From Lactiplantibacillus mudanjiangensis (GTDB lineage: Bacteria > Bacillota > Bacilli > Lactobacillales > Lactobacillaceae): a stretch of 64,000 nucleotides of DNA. Positions 1 to 7,695 of this stretch are shown piece after piece. Below the pieces are notes generated by a model that worked only from the letters and a program-made list of their open reading frames with translations, was not told where the DNA came from and did not search any database. The stretch's first letter is position 1. Every line of letters begins with the position of its first letter. The translations under genes and the position numbers were made by a program. Location of the stretch: positions 677,484-741,483 of the forward strand of contig NZ_BJDY01000003.1 of NCBI RefSeq assembly GCF_005405385.1, written 5' to 3'.

Positions 1-368
1 CGTACAAGATTTTGAAGGCGGCCGATATTCGTGATACCGGTGGCGTGATGCACAGTTTTAATGGTGATCCAGAATGGTTGAAACGCTTCTTAGATTTAGG
101 CATGCACATCTCTTACAGTGGCGTTGCTTCCTTTAAACACGCGGATGAGGTTCATGAATCCGTTAAGCAGACGCCACTTGAAAGCCTAATGGTTGAAACG
201 GATGCCCCATATTTGACGCCGGAACCTTATCGTGGCAAGCAAAATGAACCAGGGTATACTCGTTACGTGGTCGAAGCAGTTGCCAAACTGCGTGAAACCA
301 CGCCGGAAGCGATTGCCGCACAAACTTATCAAAATGCAGAGGACTTATTTAAGATTGAAGAAGATTAA
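1..368 (+). CDS. tatD: TatD family metal-dependent hydrolase, C-terminal part
   Basis: The gene enters the window from the left; only about the last 122 residues are present, in the frame starting at base 3. The family is a TIM-barrel metal-dependent DNase/hydrolase. Visible family features are the GVMHSF strand with its metal-ligand His, the YSGVASFK segment, and ETDAPYLTPEPYRG, whose Asp is the last metal ligand. It overlaps rnmV by 14 bp and is followed by rsmA, the usual Firmicute tatD-rnmV-rsmA order. The family call is secure; the physiological substrate is not established from sequence. Confidence 0.93.
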   Translation, partial: YKILKAADIRDTGGVMHSFNGDPEWLKRFLDLGMHISYSGVASFKHADEVHESVKQTPLESLMVETDAPYLTPEPYRGKQNEPGYTRYVVEAVAKLRETTPEAIAAQTYQNAEDLFKIEED

Positions 369-915
369 AGAAGTGATTGTCGTCGAAGGCAAGGACGACA
401 CGAAACGCCTAGCATTGGCTGTTAATGCGGACACCATCGAAACCAATGGCTCGGCGATTAGTGACCAAACGTTAGCGCAAATTAAACGGCTTCAAGCAAG
501 TCGTGGGGTGATCGTGTTTACCGATCCCGATTATTCGGGGGAACGGATTCGCAAGACCATTTCGAAAAACGTGCCTGGGGTTCAACATGCCTTTTTACCG
601 CGTGATGCGGGTGTGCCTACCAAAGCTGGTGGCAGTTTAGGTGTGGAACATGCGAGTCCAGCTGCTATTCAAGCGGCTTTGGCGAACCTGTATACTGAAA
701 ACCCTGCGACAGCACCGGAACTAATTAGTCGAGCTGATCTCATTAAAGCCGGACTACTTGCCGGTCCAGCTGCGCGAAAACGGCGTGAGCAATTGGGAGA
801 ACTGTTGAAGATTGGCTATGTCAATGGTAAACAGTTACCTAAGCGACTACAACTATTTCAGATTCAACCGGCTGATTTTTGGCAAGCGGTTGATCAACTA
901 ACGACTGAGGAGTAA
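355..915 (+). CDS. rnmV: Ribonuclease M5, 5S rRNA maturation (TOPRIM)
   Basis: RNase M5 cleaves precursor 5S rRNA to its mature form on the ribosomal assembly intermediate. The protein (186 aa, usual size) begins with a TOPRIM domain: VIVVEGKDD carries the catalytic Glu near residue 10, and VFTDPDYSGERIR carries the DxD-type motif near residue 56. I chose the TTG at 355 because it gives the family N-terminus MKKIKEVIVVEGKDD. Longer readings would run far into tatD. It overlaps tatD by 14 bp and ends 4 bp before rsmA, so the three are probably co-transcribed and translationally coupled. Confidence 0.93.
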   Translation: MKKIKEVIVVEGKDDTKRLALAVNADTIETNGSAISDQTLAQIKRLQASRGVIVFTDPDYSGERIRKTISKNVPGVQHAFLPRDAGVPTKAGGSLGVEHASPAAIQAALANLYTENPATAPELISRADLIKAGLLAGPAARKRREQLGELLKIGYVNGKQLPKRLQLFQIQPADFWQAVDQLTTEE

Positions 916-919
916 ATGA

Positions 920-1807
920 ATGAGTAAAGACTTAGATATTGCGAATCCAGCTCGAACCCAGGCGATTATGAACGCCTATGGGTTACGTGTAAAGAAGAGC
1001 TTGGGACAAAACTTTTTAACTGATCAAAACGTGTTACACAACATTGTCGCGACCGCTGATATTGGTCAAAATGATAATGTCATCGAAATTGGCCCTGGGA
1101 TTGGGGCGTTAACGGAATATTTAGCGCGAGCAGGACATCACGTGTTGGCGTTTGAAATTGATGATCGGTTATTGCCAATCTTGGAAGAAACGTTATTTGA
1201 TTATGATAATATCGATATTATCAATCAAGATATTTTGAAGGTTGATTTACCTGAGATGATTGCAACTCATTTAGAACCTGATCGGCCATTGAAGTTAGTG
1301 GCCAACTTGCCTTATTACATCACGACGCCAATCTTGATGAATGTGTTGGCTGGTAGTGTGAAGTTTGAAAATATCGTGGTCATGATGCAAAAAGAAGTTG
1401 CGGACCGGCTAGCTGCTGAACCAGGTACCAAAGCGTATGGGGCCTTGACGATTGCGGTGCAATACCGGATGGCCGCGGAACTGGCAATGATCGTCCCACG
1501 GACTGTTTTTGTGCCAGCACCAAACGTGGATTCAGCGATTGTTAAGTTAACGGCCTTACCACCACGGACACACGTGCCATTTGACGAAGCGGCCTTTTTC
1601 AAGGTTGTTAAAGCCGGATTTGCGCATCGGCGGAAGAATCTGTGGAACAATTTACAGAGTCTATTTGGTAAGTTACCGGAAACTAAAACGGCGATCCAAG
1701 CGGCGTTAGATCAGGCTGAAATCGATCCTAAGATTCGTGCAGAACGATTGACTGTGGACGAATTTATTACCTTAACCGACGCCCTACATGCCAGTGAGTT
1801 ACTTTAG
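920..1807 (+). CDS. rsmA: 16S rRNA (adenine1518-N6/adenine1519-N6)-dimethyltransferase
   Basis: KsgA/RsmA dimethylates two adjacent adenosines in the 3' terminal hairpin of 16S rRNA using S-adenosylmethionine, a late check on 30S assembly. The 295-aa protein is full length. The SAM-binding motif I is [16 protein letters not shown] (about residues 54-69), the acidic FEIDDR follows, and the catalytic NLPYY motif ([12 protein letters not shown]) sits near residue 130. KSLGQNFL near residue 27 is the family N-terminal signature. The ATG lies 4 bp after the rnmV stop. Loss of this enzyme in other bacteria gives kasugamycin resistance. Confidence 0.97.
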   Translation: MSKDLDIANPARTQAIMNAYGLRVKKSLGQNFLTDQNVLHNIVATADIGQNDNVIEIGPGIGALTEYLARAGHHVLAFEIDDRLLPILEETLFDYDNIDIINQDILKVDLPEMIATHLEPDRPLKLVANLPYYITTPILMNVLAGSVKFENIVVMMQKEVADRLAAEPGTKAYGALTIAVQYRMAAELAMIVPRTVFVPAPNVDSAIVKLTALPPRTHVPFDEAAFFKVVKAGFAHRRKNLWNNLQSLFGKLPETKTAIQAALDQAEIDPKIRAERLTVDEFITLTDALHASELL

Positions 1808-1829
1808 TCAATTATTGTCGTGAAAAGAG

Positions 1830-1858
1830 TTGCACATCAGAAAACCTTGTGATATAAT
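1830..1858 (+). promoter_or_regulatory. Sigma-A promoter of veg
   Basis: A -35 TTGCAC (1830-1835), a 17-bp spacer and a perfect -10 TATAAT (1853-1858) lie 55 bp before the veg start. veg is also driven by a very strong vegetative promoter in Bacillus subtilis. Confidence 0.75.
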
Positions 1859-1913
1859 ATTGACTTTTTTATGAAAAGCTAGTATAGTTATTTCATCACG
1901 AGGAGGATTCTGA

Positions 1914-2165
1914 ATGCCAATTTCACTAGCTGCAATTAAGGATAAGCTCGATTCCCGGATCGGACAACGGATGAAAGTCGTTGCTCAAGCGGGCCGCAAA
2001 AAGACCACTGAACGTCATGGTACTTTAAAAGAAACCTACCGTTCTGTGTTTGTGGTGGACTTAGACCAACAAGAAAACTCATTTGAACGAGTTTCTTACA
2101 GTTATACCGATGTGTTAACTAAGAATGTTCAAATCGCCTTTGAAGACGAAACAACTGAAGCTTAA
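1914..2165 (+). CDS. veg: Veg family protein
   Basis: This 83-aa protein matches the Veg family by its start (MPISLAAIKDKLDSRIGQ), the basic GRKKTTERHGTL segment and the C-terminal SYSYTDVLT. In B. subtilis Veg stimulates extracellular matrix gene expression and biofilm formation; whether that holds here is unknown. It is a single-gene unit with its own strong promoter and its own terminator, placed between rsmA and ispE as in Bacillus. A strong GAGGAGG ribosome site precedes the ATG. Confidence 0.9.
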   Translation: MPISLAAIKDKLDSRIGQRMKVVAQAGRKKTTERHGTLKETYRSVFVVDLDQQENSFERVSYSYTDVLTKNVQIAFEDETTEA

Positions 2166-2191
2166 TTCGCCTAGTGCGGATTCTCAATATT

Positions 2192-2219
2192 AAGACCCCC
2201 AGCAAGGTCTTTTTATTTT
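2192..2219 (+). terminator. Rho-independent terminator after veg
   Basis: A 6-bp stem AAGACC/GGTCTT (2192-2197 with 2206-2211) is followed by TTTTATTTT. Confidence 0.75.
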
Positions 2220-2268
2220 GCCCTCATATTAGTATAATTAAAGGCAAAGTAACCTAAACGAGAGTGGG

Positions 2269-2369
2269 ATAAAAGACGAGTTGCTACCGAGCATAGCCTA
2301 GGAATACAAATGATTGTGTATTTTCAATCGTTTGTATGCCGTAGCTAAGCGGAGGGAGCAGTCTTTTAT
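2269..2369. repeat. Large intergenic inverted-repeat element upstream of ispE
   Basis: Three nested inverted repeats are seen: ATAAAAGAC/GTCTTTTAT (2269-2277 with 2361-2369), GCTAC/GTAGC (2283-2287 with 2341-2345), and a 13-bp stem with one mismatch, ATACAAATGATTG/CAATCGTTTGTAT (2304-2316 with 2325-2337). Together they would fold the whole ~100 nt into one long hairpin. There is no coding potential. It lies directly before a small-family repeat at 2381-2432 and may be part of the same element. Confidence 0.7.
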
Positions 2370-2380
2370 TGCACGTTTTG

Positions 2381-2432
2381 ACTATAAACATTCGGAGATG
2401 CAAAAACGAATTTGGGTTTTGTCCCAAAATCA
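2381..2432 (+). repeat. Small intergenic repeat family, copy A (before ispE)
   Basis: The block reads like ctataaa-attcggagat-caaaa-cga-tttgggtttt-tccaaa. It shares this order of motifs with 55604-55655 (before tilS) and partly with 19250-19300 (after pyrG). Its 3' half can form a hairpin TTTGGG/CCCAAA. It ends about 19 bases before the ispE GTG, so it lies in the 5' leader of that gene. Confidence 0.65.
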
Positions 2433-2450
2433 TCAAAGAGGGTGAGACGC

Positions 2451-3317
2451 GTGCAAATCGTGGAAAAAGCGCCAGCAAAGATCAATCTTGGTTTGGATAC
2501 CTTGTTTGAACATCGCAACGGCGATAAAGAGTGGAATATGGTGATGACCTCCGTAGATTTAGCGGATTATGTTCAATTAGAGACCATCACGGCTAATCGG
2601 ATTGAAGTGGCAACCGACAGTGGCTTTTTGCCCAATGATCGCCGTAACTTAGCCTTTCAGGCCGTTAGTTTATTGAAGCATCGTTACCATATTCGTAGTG
2701 GTGTTAAAATTAAAATTCATAAGGCCATCCCAGTAGCAGCCGGCTTAGGTGGTGGGTCATCGGATGCGGCGGCGGTGTTGCGTGGTCTCAACCGAATGTG
2801 GGAACTGAATCTGGATTTAAAAACGCTAGCCAAGTTAGGTTTGCAAATCGATTCGGATGTGCCATATTGCGTCTACAGTCAAACCGCACACGTGACTGGT
2901 AAAGGCGAAGTGGTCACCCCATTACCAAAGTTACCACCGTTATGGATTGTGCTGGCTAAACCTAAGATTAGTGTCTCAACGCCCAATATTTTACGGCAAG
3001 TGGATTACGATCAATTAGCAACGCATCCAGATATTGATCAGTTGTTAGCGGGGATTCAAGCGGGTGATTCGCAGCAGATTTTTACCAATATGGGCAATGT
3101 CTTGGAACCCATCACGGCGAAACGTTATCCAGAAATTATGCAAATCAAACGCCAGTTATTGACGTTTGGTGCTGATGCCGCGCAGATGAGTGGGACGGGA
3201 CCGACTGTTTTTGGGGTATGCCGTAAGTTGTCACGAGCGCAACGTGTGTATAATTCGCTTAAAGGATTTTGCAAAGAAGTTTATTTAGTTCGGCCAGTTA
3301 ACTTGGCCGATCGGTAA
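2451..3317 (+). CDS. ispE: 4-diphosphocytidyl-2-C-methyl-D-erythritol kinase
   Basis: IspE phosphorylates CDP-methylerythritol in the non-mevalonate (MEP) route to isoprenoids; it is a GHMP kinase. The ATP-binding glycine-rich loop VAAGLGGGSSDAAA is clear near residue 95, and the N-terminal KAPAKINLGL and C-terminal MSGTGPTVFG motifs match the family. Start chosen at GTG 2451, with GAGGGTGAG just upstream; longer readings run into the repeat. The product is 288 aa, normal size. Lactobacilli usually rely on mevalonate, and isolated ispE homologues are known in them, so the physiological role is less certain than the family. Confidence 0.9.
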   Translation: MQIVEKAPAKINLGLDTLFEHRNGDKEWNMVMTSVDLADYVQLETITANRIEVATDSGFLPNDRRNLAFQAVSLLKHRYHIRSGVKIKIHKAIPVAAGLGGGSSDAAAVLRGLNRMWELNLDLKTLAKLGLQIDSDVPYCVYSQTAHVTGKGEVVTPLPKLPPLWIVLAKPKISVSTPNILRQVDYDQLATHPDIDQLLAGIQAGDSQQIFTNMGNVLEPITAKRYPEIMQIKRQLLTFGADAAQMSGTGPTVFGVCRKLSRAQRVYNSLKGFCKEVYLVRPVNLADR

Positions 3318-3320
3318 GTT

Positions 3321-3356
3321 AAGGACGGTCAACAATCAGGTTGAACGTCCTTTTTT
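3321..3356 (+). terminator. Rho-independent terminator after ispE
   Basis: An imperfect stem, AAGGACG with CGTCCTT plus inner TCAAC/GTTGA, is followed by TTTTTT. Confidence 0.85.
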
Positions 3357-3443
3357 CGTTAAAAAAGCACAAATTCAATCGTGTTCCGTGCACAAATAAG
3401 GTAGATTATGGTTAAATTAAGACTAAGAAGTGAGGTGGTTAAG

Positions 3444-4391
3444 ATGAAGAACGCAACGAAGCTGGGTTTGAAATTAGCCGGGGTGGTCGGGGTGACGACT
3501 TATGCTGGCTCGTTGATTGGCGGGGCAATCGCGTACAAATTGGCGATGCACGTCACTGACGATCAAAAAGAACGCGGCAAGGCTTTATCCCGGGATGAAA
3601 ATACGGAAATCGAAAATTTCTGGTATGACAAACAATTCAAACAACAATGGTTAATGCAGTCTTTTGACGGCTTGAATCTCGTTGCGACTTACATCCCGAA
3701 CCCGCATGCTGGTGGTCGCTTAGCGATTCTTGCACATGGGTTAAACCATTCTCGCGAACAGATGGTGCCCTATGCACGGATTTTTATGAGTTTAGGTTAT
3801 GATGTCTTAATGCCTGATGCACGGGCGTTTGGCGATAGTGAAGGACATACAATTGGCTACGGCTGGTTGGATCGTTTGGATTATCAGCGCTGGGTGGCGA
3901 TGGCGTTAGAACAATTAGGATCAGATGTCGAAATTGTGTTGATGGGGATTTCGATGGGGGCTGCAACCGTGATGGCCACGAGTGGTGAACCGTTGCCACA
4001 TAATGTGCGAGCGATTATTGAAGATAGTGGTTACGCAAGTTTGCGGGCCGAAGCGAAGTATCGGATTAGTCATAAGTTCAAGTTGCCAGCTGGGTTGATT
4101 ATGCCAATGGCCAATCGGTTAGCCCGTAGTAGTGCAGGGTATGCGTTCAACGATGGTCGTAACTTGGAACAAGCCGAAGCTAGTGGGTTACCAATTCTGA
4201 TTATTCATGGGACGCATGATCAAACGGTACCGGTGAAGAATGCGCACTTACTGTATGATCAACTCACGCAACAAAAAGGCTTGTATATTGATGCCGAAGC
4301 CGGGCATGTGGAAGCGATTCGGACCCATCCAGATCGGTATCAAGCAGTGGTTAATGAGTTTTTGACGGAGCAAGTTGGATTGCTTAAATAA
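3444..4391 (+). CDS. Alpha/beta hydrolase with N-terminal membrane segment
   Basis: This is a 315-aa serine hydrolase-type protein. A hydrophobic segment near residues 7-32 (LGLKLAGVVGVTTYAGSLIG) suggests membrane anchoring or a signal segment. The catalytic set is visible: the nucleophile elbow GISMG, the acid in IIHGTHDQTVP, and the His in EAGHVEAIRTHP; HGLNHSREQ near the N-terminal third supplies the oxyanion-side HG. It resembles YqkD/YfhR-like alpha/beta hydrolases; the substrate is unknown. Start ATG 3444 is preceded by GAGGTGG. It stands alone between the ispE terminator and a repeat remnant. Confidence 0.8.
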   Translation: MKNATKLGLKLAGVVGVTTYAGSLIGGAIAYKLAMHVTDDQKERGKALSRDENTEIENFWYDKQFKQQWLMQSFDGLNLVATYIPNPHAGGRLAILAHGLNHSREQMVPYARIFMSLGYDVLMPDARAFGDSEGHTIGYGWLDRLDYQRWVAMALEQLGSDVEIVLMGISMGAATVMATSGEPLPHNVRAIIEDSGYASLRAEAKYRISHKFKLPAGLIMPMANRLARSSAGYAFNDGRNLEQAEASGLPILIIHGTHDQTVPVKNAHLLYDQLTQQKGLYIDAEAGHVEAIRTHPDRYQAVVNEFLTEQVGLLK

Positions 4392-4431
4392 AAAGATTGC
4401 ACGTTATATGGTTACAATTAACGTTGATGTG

Positions 4432-4566
4432 ACAAGTGTCACGCTTGCCGCCTGACGTTTTCCCACATTGAGCCGGAATGTTGTGGACGGACCGGCCAAA
4501 AAGCGGTCTGGACTGTCGTTTTGAAATGTCAAAATCGCGTTTCAAAAACGCCGAGCCCAATGTGGA
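4432..4566 (+). repeat. Structured repeat family, copy R0 (short derivative)
   Basis: This remnant keeps the 5' half of the ~400-nt structured repeat seen at 9177, 23893 and 33468. It has the CTTGCCGCCTG start, the CCCACATTGAGCC arm, the hairpin around AAAAAGCGGTC, and the CGTTTTGAAA/TTTCAAAAACG hairpin. It then jumps straight to GAGCCCAATGTGG, the partner of the first arm. All later hairpins are missing, but the closing long-range stem is preserved. It lies between two convergent genes. Confidence 0.75.
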
Positions 4567-4594
4567 GGCATTATTAACTTTAAACATTAAGCAG

Positions 4595-4645
4595 AAATAC
4601 CCTTGTTAACTGTTTGTTATCGCAGTTAACAAGGGTATTTTTTGG
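4595..4645. terminator. Bidirectional terminator between hydrolase and small membrane protein
   Basis: A perfect 18-bp stem (4595-4612 with 4623-4640) has T-rich tracts on the plus side and A-rich on the other. It sits between convergent transcription units. Confidence 0.85.
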
Positions 4646-4648
4646 CCT

Positions 4649-4837
4649 TTAATGTCGCCATAAATATAGACATCCAAAGCCGATGCTGGCGATTAACGCG
4701 AATGGAAAATAATGTCCAATTGGTGAAAAGGTAATTCTGCCGATGATCGTTAGGCCTAGAGCAATGAAGCTAAGCCAAGTTAAATCTTTGAGGATTGGGC
4801 TGAGTCGAATCGCTTGAAAATGCCGCCAGAATTTCAA
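4649..4837 (-). CDS. Small two-helix membrane protein of unknown function
   Basis: This 62-aa protein is strongly hydrophobic, with two likely membrane helices (about residues 20-36 and 43-58, around WLSFIALGLTIIG and FPFALIASIGFG). It has a basic N-terminus (MKFWRHFQ) and a WRH end. The TTG start at 4837 is preceded by AAGGAGGAG at good spacing, the main evidence that it is expressed. It is bounded by the bidirectional terminator. I do not recognise a family; the sequence does not suggest an obvious toxin or bacteriocin leader. Confidence 0.6.
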   Translation of the reverse strand: MKFWRHFQAIRLSPILKDLTWLSFIALGLTIIGRITFSPIGHYFPFALIASIGFGCLYLWRH

Positions 4838-4957
4838 GGTAACTCCTCCTTTCAGCAGTGGTTAATGAAAACCTATCATAGGGTGATCGCTAGAACTAGG
4901 CATAATTGAAAATTTATTTTTTTATCTTTCAGGCGAAAAGGCAATTTAAGCGGCCTA

Positions 4958-5004
4958 TTGACAATCTATTTAAATCAGGTAAACTAAAACAGTAATCATT
5001 ACTA
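4958..5004 (+). promoter_or_regulatory. Promoter with Zur operator for the zinc ABC genes
   Basis: A -35 TTGACA (4958-4963) and -10 TAAACT (4980-4985) are followed by the perfect inverted repeat GTAATCATTAC (4992-5002), the core of the Bacilli Zur box (GTAATnATTAC). It sits over the expected transcription start, so bound Zur-Zn should repress. The box is seen directly; its use by Zur is inferred from the family motif and the genes downstream. Confidence 0.75.
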
Positions 5005-5036
5005 TTTACTTTTAAAAGAGAGATGGGGGCCAAATT

Positions 5037-5729
5037 ATGACGGAACCCTTAATTGCCGTCCAACATTTAGCAATTGCGTTTCCAAATAATCCAGTTTTTA
5101 AAGATTTGAACTTTACGATTAATCAAGGTGATTTTTTGACGGTCATCGGTGAAAATGGGGTCGGTAAAACGACGCTGATTCGGGCTTTATTAGGTTTAGT
5201 GAAGCCAACTAGCGGGTCGATTAACTATTACCCTAGCAAAAAGGCGACTAAAATTGGTTATGTGCCACAATTTCGGAATTTGGATCAAGAATATCCATTA
5301 ACGATTGAAGATTTTGTTGGTTTAAACATTCGCGGCTGGTTACCGTGGTTAACGAAGGCGGAGCACCGACAAGTCAACACTGCGATGAGTGTGACCAACG
5401 TGAAAAAGATCAAACAACGACCACTCGGAATGGCTTCCGGTGGTGAGAAGCAACGGGCATATTTGGCCCAAGCAATTGTGGAAGAACCACAGTTACTGAT
5501 TTTGGATGAATCCACGGCTAGTTTGGATAATGAAATGAAATATGAATTATTAGATCTTGTTCAAAATCTCAATCAGACCAGCAATATTACGGTCTTGTTC
5601 ATTACCCATGATTTGCCATTAGCGCAAAAATACGCTGATCATTTCTTGGCGTTACGACCAGGCCAACAAGAATATGGCACTATGGCTGGGATGTCGATTG
5701 AGCAGTTGAAGGAGGTCAGTGATGTTTAG
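5037..5729 (+). CDS. znuC: Metal (zinc-type) ABC transporter ATP-binding protein
   Basis: This is the ATPase of a cluster-9 metal importer, probably zinc. The 230-aa protein has Walker A GENGVGKTT at residues 38-46, the Q-loop YVPQ near 78, signature SGGEKQR at about 134-140, Walker B LLILDE at 153-158, and the switch His in FITHD. The upstream Zur box supports zinc over manganese. It overlaps the permease gene by 8 bp. No solute-binding protein gene is adjacent, so the lipoprotein component must be encoded elsewhere. The znuC/adcC naming is by function. Confidence 0.85.
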   Translation: MTEPLIAVQHLAIAFPNNPVFKDLNFTINQGDFLTVIGENGVGKTTLIRALLGLVKPTSGSINYYPSKKATKIGYVPQFRNLDQEYPLTIEDFVGLNIRGWLPWLTKAEHRQVNTAMSVTNVKKIKQRPLGMASGGEKQRAYLAQAIVEEPQLLILDESTASLDNEMKYELLDLVQNLNQTSNITVLFITHDLPLAQKYADHFLALRPGQQEYGTMAGMSIEQLKEVSDV

Positions 5730-6519
5730 TTTAGCGTTTATGCGTCACGCCTATTTAGCGGGGACGTTTATTGCCATTATTTGTGGGACGATCGGGGTAT
5801 TTGTCATTGCCCGGAATTTATCGTTTTTGACTCACACGTTATCTGAAATTGGGTTTGCCGGGGCGGCCTTTGGGATCTTTATGGGCTGGACCGCCTTATC
5901 CGGAATGCTGATTTTTACGGTGATTAGTTCGGTGATTGTCGGGCAGATGAGTGTCAAACAGTCTCGGCGTGAAGCCTCAATCTCAGCGATTTCAGCGTTG
6001 TTTATTGGGTTAGGGATTCTGTTCTTATCGCTGTCCAATCAGACATCCAGTTATGCCACCAGTATTTTATTTGGGAGTGTGATTGGGATCGCCCAAGCCG
6101 ATGTGATTCGGGTGGCAGTCTTATCCGGCATTGTCTTGCTTGTGATGCTGGGATTGTATCGACCACTGAAGTTTGATTCGTTTGATGCCATTGGGGCGCG
6201 CGTGAGTGGGCTTTGGACCACGGCCATTTCGGTGGTGTTCTTAGTCTTAGTGGCGATGAGTGTTAGTGTTGCGGCGCAAATTGTCGGCTCATTATTAATT
6301 TTCATCTTATTGACGTTACCTGCCGCCGCGGCGCGATACTTCGTGCACACCGTTAGCAAAATGATTGGTTTGTCCATTTTATTTGCGTTAGTTGGCGTCT
6401 GGCTAGGTTTATACTTGAGTTATGTGACGAACCTACCTGTCAGTTTCTTCATTGCCGCGATTGAATGTATTTTCTACTTTGCCGCTTTGGGGTACCAACG
6501 TTTGAGTGTTGGCAGTTAA
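5722..6519 (+). CDS. znuB: Metal (zinc-type) ABC transporter permease
   Basis: This 265-aa ABC-3 family integral membrane protein has about seven to eight hydrophobic segments throughout. It is the transmembrane channel partner of the ATPase encoded just upstream, with which it overlaps by 8 bp. The ATG at 5722 is preferred over the GTG one codon earlier because GGAGG at 5711-5715 is better spaced for it. VVAAQIVGSLLIFILLTLPAA-like motifs around residues 180-200 are typical of ZnuB/MntB permeases. The Zur box upstream of the operon points to zinc. Confidence 0.85.
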   Translation: MFSLAFMRHAYLAGTFIAIICGTIGVFVIARNLSFLTHTLSEIGFAGAAFGIFMGWTALSGMLIFTVISSVIVGQMSVKQSRREASISAISALFIGLGILFLSLSNQTSSYATSILFGSVIGIAQADVIRVAVLSGIVLLVMLGLYRPLKFDSFDAIGARVSGLWTTAISVVFLVLVAMSVSVAAQIVGSLLIFILLTLPAAAARYFVHTVSKMIGLSILFALVGVWLGLYLSYVTNLPVSFFIAAIECIFYFAALGYQRLSVGS

Positions 6520-6528
6520 ATTAGTGAC

Positions 6529-6559
6529 AAGACGTTGACGCATGTCGACGTCTTTTTTT
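6529..6559 (+). terminator. Rho-independent terminator after znuCB
   Basis: An 11-bp stem AAGACGTTGAC/GTCGACGTCTT (one G-T pair) with loop GCAT is followed by seven T. Confidence 0.88.
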
Positions 6560-6678
6560 GTGGCCTGTTAAACGAATGTTCTCAATTTCGGGATAGTCGC
6601 AGCTGTTTAAAGCCAAATTCAAGACGAAATGTTAAGAAATTCCGATTGTTTCGTAAAAAGATTGTAAAAGTCTAGCTA

Positions 6679-6691
6679 ATTTCCGAACGTT
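6679..6691 (+). promoter_or_regulatory. PurBox upstream of purR
   Basis: ATTTCCGAACGTT fits the Firmicute PurBox AWWWCCGAACWWT with one mismatch. A weaker inverted partner, AATGTTCTCAATT, is at 6575-6587. It lies 56 bp before purR, consistent with PurR autoregulation. Confidence 0.6.
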
Positions 6692-6746
6692 TGTGTTATC
6701 ATTTTGCATGGACTTTAAAAAAGATGATTTAGGTAGAGGTGGCAAT

Positions 6747-7583
6747 ATGAAAGTACGTAGAAGCGAACGTTTAATCGATATGACACGTTATTTATTGGAA
6801 CGCCCGCATGCGTTAGTTTCGTTAACATTTTTTGCGGAACGCTATGAATCCGCTAAATCTTCCATTAGTGAAGATTTAACGATCTTAAAGCGCACGTTCC
6901 AAATGCGTGGCACTGGGATCTTAGAAACGATTCCGGGCGCTGCCGGTGGTGCGCGATTTATCCCTTATATTTTAAAAGAAGAAGCGCAAACGTTCATTGA
7001 TGAAATGACCGATTTAGTAGCGGATAAGAGCCGGGTCTTGCCTGGTGGGTATATTTACTTATCAGATATTTTAGGCCAACCAGAAATTTTACGGCAAGTG
7101 GGTCGGGTCATTGCCACGCAATACTTGAACCAAAAGATCGATGCTGTAATGACGGTGGCCACGAAAGGGATTCCGATTGCGCAAAGTGTCGCGACTTACT
7201 TAAACGTGCCATTTGTGATCGTACGTAACGATTCCAAAATCACCGAAGGCTCAACGGTCAGTGTCAACTACGTGTCCGGGTCTTCAGAACGGATTAAGAA
7301 GATGGAATTATCTAAGCGTAGCCTGAGCGAAGGCGCCAACGTCTTAATCGTCGATGACTTCATGAAGGGTGGCGGGACGATCAACGGAATGAAGACCTTG
7401 ATCGAAGAATTCGATGCCAATTTGATTGGGATTACCGTCTTTGCGGAAGCTGCCTTTACGGGTAACCGTTTGATCGACGACTATACGTCATTATTGCGAG
7501 TTACGAACGTTAATGATAACGAAAAGGCGATTAAAGTCGTTCCTGGAAATTATTTAGAAACGGTTTTTGGCGCCGAAGTTTAG
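6747..7583 (+). CDS. purR: Purine operon repressor PurR
   Basis: Firmicute PurR has an N-terminal winged-helix domain and a C-terminal type I phosphoribosyltransferase-like domain that binds PRPP instead of catalysing. Both are visible: MKVRRSERLIDMTRYLLERP starts the helix-turn-helix region, and VLIVDDFMKGGGTINGM near residue 205 is the PRPP loop. The 278-aa length is normal. Start ATG 6747 follows AGAGGTGG and gives the family N-terminus. A PurBox lies upstream. The next gene but one, prs, makes PRPP and has a perfect PurBox of its own. Confidence 0.95.
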   Translation: MKVRRSERLIDMTRYLLERPHALVSLTFFAERYESAKSSISEDLTILKRTFQMRGTGILETIPGAAGGARFIPYILKEEAQTFIDEMTDLVADKSRVLPGGYIYLSDILGQPEILRQVGRVIATQYLNQKIDAVMTVATKGIPIAQSVATYLNVPFVIVRNDSKITEGSTVSVNYVSGSSERIKKMELSKRSLSEGANVLIVDDFMKGGGTINGMKTLIEEFDANLIGITVFAEAAFTGNRLIDDYTSLLRVTNVNDNEKAIKVVPGNYLETVFGAEV

Positions 7584-7695
7584 CTAGACCGATTGTCTTT
7601 GGGCACATGTCAGTGAAATGTTAGCATCGGTTGCGACACGGGTCGTAATCTCTGGTATCATTAAAATATCTGAAGACTAAGGAGTTCTTTTTATT

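Noticed and set aside
1315..1650. Antisense 111-aa open frame within rsmA
   Set aside because: Lies wholly opposite a conserved gene; no ribosome site and no recognisable product.
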